Shown piece after piece: positions 1 to 5,867 of a stretch of DNA of 6,098 bases. Source of the stretch: JARRJY01 sp037388705. GTDB taxonomy: Bacteria > Pseudomonadota > Gammaproteobacteria > UBA6429 > Thiohalophilaceae. Every line of letters begins with the position of its first letter. The first letter of the stretch is position 1. The DNA is taken from positions 1 to 6,098 of the forward strand of contig JARRJY010000094.1 in assembly GCA_037388705.1 (NCBI GenBank), in the 5' to 3' direction. Below the pieces are notes generated by a model that saw only the letters and a program-made list of their open reading frames with translations, did not search any database and was not told where the DNA came from. Both the position numbers and the translations under genes were made by a program.

Positions 1-741
1 ATAAAGCGTTTAAAAACCTCTGACCCCGCTGATGGGAAAAACCGGGTACTGATCATGGCGTCGATAGCCAGCCTGTTGCACCTGCTGGTCATATACCATA
101 CCAGTTTCACTGCCCAGACTATTGATGTTGGTTTTTTCAGTATCCTCTCGCTGGTCGGCTGGTTGATAGGTTTGCTGCTAATTCTGTCTACGTTTAAGCA
201 GCCGGTAGAATGCCTGGGAATAGTCGTATTTCCATTTGCAGCCCTCAGTCTTGGGTTGGCTGAAGGCCTTAATCAGCCGGTATACCTGACCCGTAATTTA
301 CCAGCCGGACTCGAATTTCATATCCTGATGTCAATTCTTGCTTACAGCATGCTCAGCATTGCCGTCGTGCAGGCAATTTTACTTTCGATCCAGGAACGCC
401 ATCTTCACAATAAACAACCCGGAGGCTTTATTCGTGCTTTGCCTCCCCTGGAAACCATGGAAACCCTGTTATTCTCCATGATTGGACTCGGCTTTTCCGT
501 TTTAACCATTTCCCTGGCAAGTGGACTGTTCTATCTGGAAAACATCCTGGCCCAGCACCTGGTTCATAAGACCGTGCTGTCTTTTGGTGCCTGGTTTTTA
601 TTCGGTATTTTACTCTGGGGCCGCTTCCAGTTTGGTTGGCGTGGCCGAACTGCGATCCGCTGGACCATCAGTGGCTTTATCCTTCTAATGCTGGCTTATT
701 TCGGCAGTAAATTTGTCATCGAGTTGGTCTTAAACCGGTAG
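1..741 (+). CDS. ypjD: YpjD-like cytochrome c assembly family inner membrane protein (5' partial)
   Basis: This is a polytopic membrane protein of the CcsA/HemX-like cytochrome c assembly family, YpjD subgroup. The subgroup is thought to act in or near haem handling, but its exact role is poorly defined. The frame is open from base 1, and the residues before the first ATG at 55 resemble the basic loop that follows helix 1 in this family. The true start is therefore probably upstream, with roughly one helix missing. Visible are about seven hydrophobic segments. Counting from the ATG at 55, His89 lies in the GLEFHILMSILAYSML segment and His161 in HKTVLSFGAW. The end carries the hallmark GRFQFGWRGRTAIRW followed by LAYFGSKF. 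About 246 residues are visible, against roughly 265 expected. In E. coli ypjD sits between ffh and the corB-like yfjD, and corB indeed follows here, so ffh is expected just left of the window. The family call is firm; the precise function is not. Confidence 0.9.
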   Translation: MKRLKTSDPADGKNRVLIMASIASLLHLLVIYHTSFTAQTIDVGFFSILSLVGWLIGLLLILSTFKQPVECLGIVVFPFAALSLGLAEGLNQPVYLTRNLPAGLEFHILMSILAYSMLSIAVVQAILLSIQERHLHNKQPGGFIRALPPLETMETLLFSMIGLGFSVLTISLASGLFYLENILAQHLVHKTVLSFGAWFLFGILLWGRFQFGWRGRTAIRWTISGFILLMLAYFGSKFVIELVLNR

Positions 742-775
742 CCAGCGGTAACTTCCTGGTACCTCAATACCGGTT
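733..775. repeat. Inverted repeat overlapping the ypjD stop
   Basis: AACCGGTA at 733-740 and TACCGGTT at 768-775 are perfect 8-base complements separated by 27 bases. An inner pairing CCAG (742-745) with CTGG (756-759) could extend the fold. No T-run follows, so it is not a standard intrinsic terminator. It could be a weak terminator or an mRNA 3'-end structure. ACCGGT is itself palindromic, so chance pairing is quite possible. Confidence 0.3.
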
Positions 776-781
776 AATCCC

Positions 782-810
782 TTGACTCAACTACACTTTT
801 GCTTCGTAAT
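782..810 (+). promoter_or_regulatory. Candidate sigma70 promoter of the corB-like gene
   Basis: TTGACT (782-787, five of six consensus bases) is followed after exactly 17 bases by CGTAAT (805-810, four of six). Transcription would start near 817, giving a leader of about 30 bases with a GAGG ribosome site at 831-834. This suggests that corB can be transcribed apart from ypjD despite lying 104 bases downstream on the same strand. Assigned by eye only. Confidence 0.5.
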
Positions 811-845
811 ATCAAATATTAAAATCACACGAGGTTTATCCCCGA

Positions 846-2129
846 TTGGACGACATTCCGCTTAGTGTGCTAATTGGTGCACTTGTTCTTCTTATATTTG
901 TATCAGGTTTCTTTTCTGGATCAGAAACGGGGCTGATGAGCCTGAACCGTTATCGTCTGCGTCACCTTGCCGATAGTAAACACAAGGGAGCACTACGCGC
1001 CTTACGCCTGTTAGAAAAACCTGAGAAACTGATCGGCCTCATCCTGCTGGGTAATAACTTCGTCAATATTCTGGCCGCATCGTTGGCAACCATTATTGGC
1101 TTTCGCTTATGGGGAGAAGCCGGTGTGCTGGCAGCACCTTTCTTCCTGACCGCAATTATATTGATTTTTGCCGAGGTGACACCCAAAACCATCGCCGCTA
1201 TCCATCCCGAACGTTTTGCCCTGCCATCTTCGTTTATCCTTGAGCCATTATTAAAACTGTTTTATCCATTTGTCTGGCTGGTAAACCTGGCAACCCAGGG
1301 GCTGTTCAAAATCCTGCGAATTCCACTGGAACAAACTGCCAGCGCGCTGAGCTCGGAAGAACTACGCATTGTTGTCAATGAAGCCAGCACCATGATTCCA
1401 CAACGTCACCAACAAATGTTACTGGGTATTCTGGACCTGGAAAAAGTCACCGTCGAAGACATCATGATCCCGAGAAATGAAATCACCGGGATCGATCTTG
1501 AAGATGACTGGATTGACATCGTCAAGCAACTGACGGAAACCCAGCATACCCGCCTGCCCGTTTTTGAAGGTGACATTGATCAAGTTCGCGGCATGATACA
1601 TATGCGTGACGTGGTACAGTTTTTTAAACAGGCTGAATCAGACATTGATGGCCTTAAGACCTTGATGCGGGATATTTACTATGTGCCTGTGAGTACACCA
1701 TTAAACACCCAGCTTCTTAATTTCCAGCGCGAACGACGCCGAAATGCACTGGTCGTTAACGAATATGGTGATATCCAGGGGCTGATTACACTGGATGATA
1801 TTCTGGAAGAAATTGTTGGCGAGTTCACCTCGGACCCATCCGATTTGAATCGCGATATCCATATTCAGGAAGATGGCAGTTACCTGGTCGATGGCAGCAC
1901 GACCCTGCGTGATCTTAATAAGATTATGAACTGGGATTTACCGGTTGAAGGTCCGAAAACCCTGAATGGGCTGATTATCGAGTATCTCGAGCACATTCCC
2001 GAGCAAGGTACCAGTATGTTGCTCAATAACGAATACCCGATTGAAATTGTGCAAACTACCCAGAATGCAGTCAAAACGGTCCATATTGATCCCAACTGGC
2101 AAAAGCCTGACAACGTGGACAATAATTAG
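846..2129 (+). CDS. corB: CorB/CorC-family (DUF21 + CBS pair + CorC_HlyC) membrane transporter-like protein
   Basis: This inner membrane protein of 427 residues belongs to the CNNM/CorB family. Relatives are linked to Mg2+ (and Co2+) transport, with ATP-Mg binding to the CBS pair controlling the membrane domain. The DUF21 membrane domain spans about residues 5-180, with SGSETGLMSLNR (about 24-35), GNNFVN (69-74) and AEVTPKT (109-115), the conserved ion-path motifs. The CBS pair lies at about 200-330 and ends in GLITLDDILEEIVGEF. The CorC_HlyC domain (about 338-415) closes the protein. The start is TTG at 846, chosen because MDDIPLSVL matches the usual N-terminus of gammaproteobacterial members and GAGG lies 11 bases upstream. 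Length is normal and all domains look intact. Family and domains are certain; the transported ion is inferred from relatives. Its position after ypjD matches E. coli yfjD. Confidence 0.95.
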   Translation: MDDIPLSVLIGALVLLIFVSGFFSGSETGLMSLNRYRLRHLADSKHKGALRALRLLEKPEKLIGLILLGNNFVNILAASLATIIGFRLWGEAGVLAAPFFLTAIILIFAEVTPKTIAAIHPERFALPSSFILEPLLKLFYPFVWLVNLATQGLFKILRIPLEQTASALSSEELRIVVNEASTMIPQRHQQMLLGILDLEKVTVEDIMIPRNEITGIDLEDDWIDIVKQLTETQHTRLPVFEGDIDQVRGMIHMRDVVQFFKQAESDIDGLKTLMRDIYYVPVSTPLNTQLLNFQRERRRNALVVNEYGDIQGLITLDDILEEIVGEFTSDPSDLNRDIHIQEDGSYLVDGSTTLRDLNKIMNWDLPVEGPKTLNGLIIEYLEHIPEQGTSMLLNNEYPIEIVQTTQNAVKTVHIDPNWQKPDNVDNN

Positions 2130-2136
2130 GCATTCC

Positions 2137-2196
2137 GGCCATTGTTTTCCTGATAGACGATTGCAAAACTCCGACAAATGGCCAAACCTGTTGGCC
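2137..2196 (+). other. Two mutually exclusive hairpins after corB
   Basis: GGCCAA (2180-2185) and TTGGCC (2191-2196) form a perfect 6-bp stem with a 5-base loop. AATGGCC (2177-2183) can instead pair with GGCCATT (2137-2143), and GTTTT (2144-2148) with AAAAC (2165-2169) would extend that longer fold. The two structures share bases 2180-2183 and cannot coexist. No T-run follows either, so a rho-independent terminator is not supported. The fold may be a processed 3' end of the corB message, or chance. Confidence 0.3.
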
Positions 2197-2210
2197 TACG
2201 CCTGCAAAGT

Positions 2211-2240
2211 TGTACATCTGCATTAAATACGGTCTATAAT
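2211..2240 (+). promoter_or_regulatory. Candidate sigma70 promoter of the FHA gene
   Basis: A perfect TATAAT (2235-2240) lies 18 bases after TGTACA (2211-2216, four of six consensus bases for a -35 box). The expected start point, near 2247, leaves a leader of about 28 bases that holds GGAG (2265-2268) 7 bases before the GTG start. The -10 box and its spacing to the gene are convincing; the -35 box is moderate. Confidence 0.6.
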
Positions 2241-2275
2241 CCTCAGATATATATAGATTTTTTCGGAGTTCGCTG

Positions 2276-2926
2276 GTGTCAAAACTGACGCTTTCTTTTA
2301 AAGATAGAGTACTCAAAGTATATCCCGTACTAAAAGGGAGTATGCTCATTGGGAGCGATCCGAGTTGTACCATCCACATTGATAGCCTGGCGCTACAGGC
2401 TCAACATGCCCGTATTGATACCGAGGATCAAACCTCGACCATTGTTGACCTTGGTTCTCCGGATGGTACTTTTGTAAACCAGAACAAAATCACGGAACAC
2501 ACCCTTAAAGATGGTGACTTGATCCGCGTTGGCAAACACACCTTAACTTATAAATATGAACAAGTTGAGGATATGCCTTCAGCCGCTCCTCCGCCCCCGC
2601 AGCCAAAAGTGGAAGAGCAACCAGTAATAGAAACTGAAGAACCCACGACGTCTGAAATGGAAACACGTGCAGGGTTCCTGCAAATCATGAGTGGTGCCAA
2701 CCTTGGTAAAACCATGAGCCTGAACCGGGCAATGACTAACCTGGGTAAACCTGGCGTGGCAACAGCAATTATTGCCAAGCGTAATGAAGGCTATTTCATT
2801 TCACACCTGGAAGGAAAGCAAGCACCACTGGTTGGAAATACGCCCATTGGTGATAAAACTGAAAAGCTTAATGATGGTGATATTATCCAGATTGGAAATA
2901 TCAAAATGCAGTTCTATCTTGAATAG
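2276..2926 (+). CDS. Protein with two FHA-like domains
   Basis: This is a soluble protein of 216 residues with no signal peptide or membrane segment. FHA domains bind phosphothreonine peptides. The first (about 3-95) shows the fold pattern LIGSDPSCTIHID, then QHARID, then SPDGTFVN and LKDGDLIRVG. A Pro/Glu-rich linker (about 97-130) follows. The second (about 131-216) runs from RAGFLQIMSGANLGKTMSL through LGKPGVATAII and GYFISHLEG to LNDGDIIQIG, a C-terminal form I recall from a family of small beta/gammaproteobacterial FHA proteins. Key contacts are altered: Ser27 replaces the usual Arg of GR, Gln41 replaces the Ser of S-x-x-H (His44 kept), and Asp63 replaces the Asn of NGT (Asn68 kept). The second domain has Lys158 for Arg and no S-x-x-H. 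The start is GTG at 2276, supported by GGAG 7 bases upstream. No kinase or phosphatase gene is adjacent, so the partner is unknown. Phosphothreonine binding cannot be assumed. Confidence 0.88.
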   Translation: MSKLTLSFKDRVLKVYPVLKGSMLIGSDPSCTIHIDSLALQAQHARIDTEDQTSTIVDLGSPDGTFVNQNKITEHTLKDGDLIRVGKHTLTYKYEQVEDMPSAAPPPPQPKVEEQPVIETEEPTTSEMETRAGFLQIMSGANLGKTMSLNRAMTNLGKPGVATAIIAKRNEGYFISHLEGKQAPLVGNTPIGDKTEKLNDGDIIQIGNIKMQFYLE

Positions 2927-2959
2927 AATTTAAAGAGTACAAGTGGTGTTTAATAACGG

Positions 2960-4324
2960 CTAAACCTGTTTAAGCGCATCTTCCAGTCTCGATACACCAA
3001 TTACCTCAAGCCCCGCTATTTTTTCTCTTGGCAGATTAGCCCTGGCAACCAGTGCACGTTTAAAACCATGCTTTACGGCTTCCTGTAATCGTTCCTGCCC
3101 ATTGGAGACAGGACGAATTTCACCAGCCAGTCCAACTTCACCAAAGACAACAAGATCCTGTGGCAAAGTCTGGTTACGCAAACTGGACATGATGGCCAGT
3201 AACACAGCCAGGTCAGCACCTGTTTCTGTTACTCGAACCCCGCCAACCACGTTGGCAAACACATCCTGATCAGAAGTAAAAATACCCGCATGACGGTTCA
3301 GAACTGCCAGCAACATAGCGAGACGGTTATGTTCAAGGCCGGTCGTAACACGGCGTGGATTAGAAAGATGGCTTTCATCCACCAGGGCCTGGACTTCCAC
3401 AAGTAATGGTCGACTACCTTCCAGTGTTACCATGATGACACTACCGGGTACAGCATCTTCATGACGTGACAAAAATATGGCTGATGGATTGCTAACCTCG
3501 CGCAAGCCCTTGTCCGTCATGGCAAACACACCAAGCTCATTGACGGCACCAAAACGGTTTTTAATAGCACGTATCAGCCGGAAACGACTGCCACTATCAC
3601 CTTCAAAATAAAGAACTGTATCCACCATGTGTTCCAGTACACGTGGTCCGGCTAATGTTCCCTCCTTGGTGACATGGCCGACTAAAAACAGCGCGGTGCC
3701 AGTCTGCTTTGCATAACGTACCAGCTGGGCAGCACTCTCCCTGACCTGCGCAACAGCACCGGGCGCAGATTGAATTAAATCGGTATAAACCGTCTGGATA
3801 GAATCAATCACCAGTACCTGGGGTTTTTCTTTTTCGGCAGTAGCAATAATATTTTCAACCCGGGTCTCTGCCAGCAACTGTACATCCTCACCCGGTAAAC
3901 CAAGACGATGTGAGCGCATGCTCACCTGTTGCAAGGATTCTTCACCGGTAATGTAGAGCGTTTTTTGTTGTTGCGCCATGGACACCACGGTCTGCAATAA
4001 CAGGGTAGATTTACCGATACCCGGATCACCACCGATTAACACTACCGAACCCGGTACCAGGCCACCACCCAGAACCCGATCAAACTCCTCGATACCGGTA
4101 AGATTGCGTAATACATCATCCGGCTTAACATGATCCAGCATTTGCACCTGGTTTAGGCTGGCATCACCAGCAAAACCTGAAAAACGTGGGTTATTTTTCA
4201 CCGGGGTAACCGCGACCACCTCTACCAGCGTATTCCATGCACCACAATCGCCACATTGTCCTGCCCACTTGGCAGATTGTGCACCACATTCGCTACAGCT
4301 ATACGCCTGTTTAGATTTCGCCAT
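2960..4324 (-). CDS. radA: DNA repair protein RadA
   Basis: RadA is a cytosolic RecA-like ATPase that drives branch migration of recombination intermediates alongside RecA and helps resolve stalled forks. Using the ATG at 4324 (MAKSKQAY, the usual family start), the protein has 454 residues, close to E. coli RadA at 460. In order: a C4 zinc finger with Cys10, Cys13, Cys24 and Cys27; Walker A GGDPGIGKST (98-107); Walker B VLVIDS (170-175); the RadA signature KNRFG (255-259); and a Lon-protease-like C-terminal domain from about 275, including TTGLEHNRLAMLLAVL and FGEVGLAGEIRPV. A GTG two codons upstream (4330) is possible but less likely, and neither start has a strong Shine-Dalgarno site. The gene is convergent with the FHA gene (33-base gap) and divergent from the sensor gene. 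In many gammaproteobacteria radA follows serB, so this context differs. I see no LexA box by eye. Confidence 0.97.
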   Translation of the reverse strand: MAKSKQAYSCSECGAQSAKWAGQCGDCGAWNTLVEVVAVTPVKNNPRFSGFAGDASLNQVQMLDHVKPDDVLRNLTGIEEFDRVLGGGLVPGSVVLIGGDPGIGKSTLLLQTVVSMAQQQKTLYITGEESLQQVSMRSHRLGLPGEDVQLLAETRVENIIATAEKEKPQVLVIDSIQTVYTDLIQSAPGAVAQVRESAAQLVRYAKQTGTALFLVGHVTKEGTLAGPRVLEHMVDTVLYFEGDSGSRFRLIRAIKNRFGAVNELGVFAMTDKGLREVSNPSAIFLSRHEDAVPGSVIMVTLEGSRPLLVEVQALVDESHLSNPRRVTTGLEHNRLAMLLAVLNRHAGIFTSDQDVFANVVGGVRVTETGADLAVLLAIMSSLRNQTLPQDLVVFGEVGLAGEIRPVSNGQERLQEAVKHGFKRALVARANLPREKIAGLEVIGVSRLEDALKQV

Positions 4325-4330
4325 GATCAC

Positions 4331-4478
4331 CGGTGTCTTGGGTTATAATTTATGCGGACATGGTAACATACGACTAAAGAGAATTATGAACGCGTTGTCA
4401 TAACGTCGTCACTCAGATGCGTTAAAATGTACTCTGTCGCAGTAGACACGGAACCGTAACAAACAACTGGTAAAACAT
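4331..4478. promoter_or_regulatory. Divergent regulatory region between radA and the sensor gene
   Basis: This 148-base gap must hold the promoters of radA (left) and the Cache-like gene (right). On the + strand, TATAAT at 4344-4349 and TAAAAT at 4423-4428 are candidate -10 boxes, but neither has a good -35 box at 16-18 bases. On the - strand AT-rich bases around 4343-4353 could serve radA. A 20-bp interrupted palindrome (4384-4403) sits near the middle. No individual promoter can be assigned with confidence. Confidence 0.35.
4384..4403. promoter_or_regulatory. Interrupted palindrome, candidate operator
   Basis: TTATGA (4384-4389) and TCATAA (4398-4403) are perfect 6-base inverted arms around an 8-base centre, ACGCGTTG. 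A second palindrome, AACGCGTT (4389-4396), is centred one base to the left. The 20-bp dyad fits the spacing of a dimeric helix-turn-helix regulator and lies between two divergent genes. A five-codon reading frame, MNALS (4386-4403), is contained in it and is probably accidental. No known regulator consensus is recognised. Confidence 0.35.
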
Positions 4479-5453
4479 ATGTCATCATCATCCTGGGTTA
4501 AACAGGTCATTACCTATAAAAAATCTGCTCTCGCCAAACTGGCTGAAGCGCCTATGGCAAAACTGGCTACAGCCTGTGCTGAAGCCTGGGAAGATGCTGA
4601 TCGTCTTGATGATGCCTTGCAGGCGGCCATGGTCGACTTACCATACTGTGACCTGATTTTTGCCGTCGATACCAATGGCATAATTATTTCTTCCAATGTT
4701 GAAACCGATTATCGAGATGAAAAGTGGCGTGGTCGAGACATGAATGGCCGCCCGTTCATGGAAGGTACCCTGCCATACAAAGGCTATACCATATCACCGG
4801 TTTATATCAGTACCCATAACATGAAATCCTGTATCACAGTTATGCAGGCCGTGAACAAAAGTGACAAGGTACTGGGCTTCATTGCAGCTGACTTTGATGT
4901 TGATAAGCTACCGGTTGAGCAACCTACTGAAATTTCCTCGAAGGGATGGCGCCAGTACAAAGGCGATCCTGCTATTCGTGGCACACTGTTCCTGCAGGAA
5001 CGAGTTAAAAGCGCCATGGATGCGAGACTTGATGACGTGATGGATGTCATTCTTGATATGATTGTTGAACATGGTGTATTCCATTTCAAAATTCATTTCT
5101 CCAGTTCGCGCATGAGTTTCTGGCATGTTCAGGATCCTTATGATTATAAAATCCACATGGTGGATGACATACTCGATCCGGAAAGTTGCCTGGCATTCCC
5201 ACGTGTTCCCTATACTGAACGTGCAACGATCCCCAAAGAAAAAATCAAGGATATCCTTGATATGTTCAAGATGCTGCGTAATGCAGATGAAACCGTTTAC
5301 CTGCGTTCAGCATCAATGAATATCGTCAATGGCATGGTCGGACTGACATTTTCCTGCGACGGTTCCCATTACCTGCATTACACCGAATTCCTGGAAATGG
5401 ACCGTGACTTCTGGTTTGGTAAGCGTTCAGAAGACGAAAAGGAATCAGCCTAA
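4479..5453 (+). CDS. Soluble Cache/PDC-like sensor domain protein with unrecognised C-terminal half
   Basis: The protein has 324 residues. Residues 1-47 are mostly helical (ALAKLAEAPMAKLATACAEAW). About 48-145 resemble a Cache/PDC (extracellular-PAS-like) ligand-sensing domain: LPYCDLIFAVDTNGIIISSN (54-73), RGRDMNGRPFM (84-94), a strand with CITVMQAVNKSDKVLGFIAADFD, ending DVDKLP. This is the DxxGxIxxSN-RG.D...RPF order seen in bacterial Cache sensors. Residues 160-316 are predicted mixed alpha/beta, with no output domain I recognise: no GGDEF, EAL, HAMP, kinase or methyl-accepting region. There is no signal peptide or membrane helix, although most Cache domains are periplasmic, so a cytoplasmic sensor or regulator is inferred. 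The ligand is unknown. The start is the first in-frame ATG after an in-frame TAG at 4443-4445; its Shine-Dalgarno site is weak. The 3' end overlaps the receiver-like gene by 9 bases, tail to tail. The Cache call is from motif pattern and moderately secure. Confidence 0.82.
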   Translation: MSSSSWVKQVITYKKSALAKLAEAPMAKLATACAEAWEDADRLDDALQAAMVDLPYCDLIFAVDTNGIIISSNVETDYRDEKWRGRDMNGRPFMEGTLPYKGYTISPVYISTHNMKSCITVMQAVNKSDKVLGFIAADFDVDKLPVEQPTEISSKGWRQYKGDPAIRGTLFLQERVKSAMDARLDDVMDVILDMIVEHGVFHFKIHFSSSRMSFWHVQDPYDYKIHMVDDILDPESCLAFPRVPYTERATIPKEKIKDILDMFKMLRNADETVYLRSASMNIVNGMVGLTFSCDGSHYLHYTEFLEMDRDFWFGKRSEDEKESA

Positions 5454-5822
5454 AGCTGCTTCCATTTGTTTTTCGGCAACCGGGTAAACCAGTACCTCGT
5501 GGATACTGAATAACTCCATAAGCTTATCCACGTACTGACGCTCTGGTTTCTCAACCAGCACGATGACTTTTGCTTCCGGGGCATATCTTCTCTGGGCATG
5601 TAAAAACACATCCAGGTTACTAATATTAATTCCCGCGTAGTTGTTGCCATAGCCATAGAAGAATTCGGCTACCACAAAGTCAGGGGGGGTCTTTTTTAAT
5701 TCGCTCATCGCTTTTCGCGACGAAGAGAGCCTGACCTCCTCAAAGCCTAGCCGTTGATATAAACCGGAGAACTTGGGATGTGCGGGTGACTCAACCAGGG
5801 AATAAATGATTCTGCTACTCAT
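5445..5822 (-). CDS. Stand-alone receiver-like protein lacking the phosphoacceptor Asp
   Basis: This small soluble protein has 125 residues, the length of one response-regulator receiver domain. The alternating pattern fits: strand RIIYSLVE (4-11), helix about 14-24, strand FEEVRL (27-32), helix SSSRKAMSELKK (33-44), strand PDFVVAEFF (47-55), helix about 68-79, strand AKVIVLVEK (84-92), helix about 94-105, and strand EVLVYPV (109-115). In an active receiver the third strand ends in the phosphorylated Asp; here Glu53 occupies that place. The usual Thr/Ser after the fourth strand and the Lys of the KP pair are not seen; Tyr113-Pro114 stands where Lys-Pro is expected. This points to a pseudo-receiver, or to another small flavodoxin-like fold. 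A TAA directly precedes the ATG at 5822, so no longer start is possible, and there is no Shine-Dalgarno site. It overlaps the sensor gene's 3' end by 9 bases. I do not recognise a named family. Confidence 0.72.
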   Translation of the reverse strand: MSSRIIYSLVESPAHPKFSGLYQRLGFEEVRLSSSRKAMSELKKTPPDFVVAEFFYGYGNNYAGINISNLDVFLHAQRRYAPEAKVIVLVEKPERQYVDKLMELFSIHEVLVYPVAEKQMEAALG

Positions 5823-5829
5823 TTAAGGA

Positions 5830-5835
5830 ATTATA
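5830..5835 (-). promoter_or_regulatory. Perfect -10 box close to the receiver-like start
   Basis: Read on the - strand, TATAAT occupies 5835 to 5830. Transcription would begin about 7 bases further on, at or within a base or two of the ATG at 5822. That would give a leaderless message, consistent with the absent Shine-Dalgarno site. The -35 region is only a T-rich stretch (about 5853-5858), so this is a moderate candidate. Confidence 0.4.
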
Positions 5836-5867
5836 CTTAATCTCGGCAAAGAGAAAAAAATAATTCA

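Noticed and set aside
962..1192. 76-codon open frame on the - strand inside corB
   Set aside because: It lies wholly within a well-conserved gene and its product has no recognisable domain; a shadow of the corB coding frame.
2071..2379. 102-codon open frame on the - strand across the corB end and the FHA start
   Set aside because: It runs antisense through the FHA promoter, ribosome site and first domain, and its product shows no family features.
2927..2959. Possible bidirectional terminator between the FHA gene and radA (GTTTA/TAAAC pairing at 2948-2965)
   Set aside because: The stem is only 5 bp and AT-rich, with no T-run on either side; too weak to call.
4330..4330. GTG two codons upstream as the radA start
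   Set aside because: Family members typically begin MAK, matching the ATG at 4324, and the GTG has no better ribosome site.
4386..4403. Five-codon reading frame (MNALS) after a purine-rich AAAGAGA, possible leader peptide
   Set aside because: It is too short to judge, has no attenuator-like hairpins after it, and is explained by the palindrome TTATGA-N8-TCATAA.
4802..5156. Antisense open frames of 95 and 82 codons inside the sensor gene
   Set aside because: Both overlap the better supported + strand gene, and their products look like low-information shadow translations.
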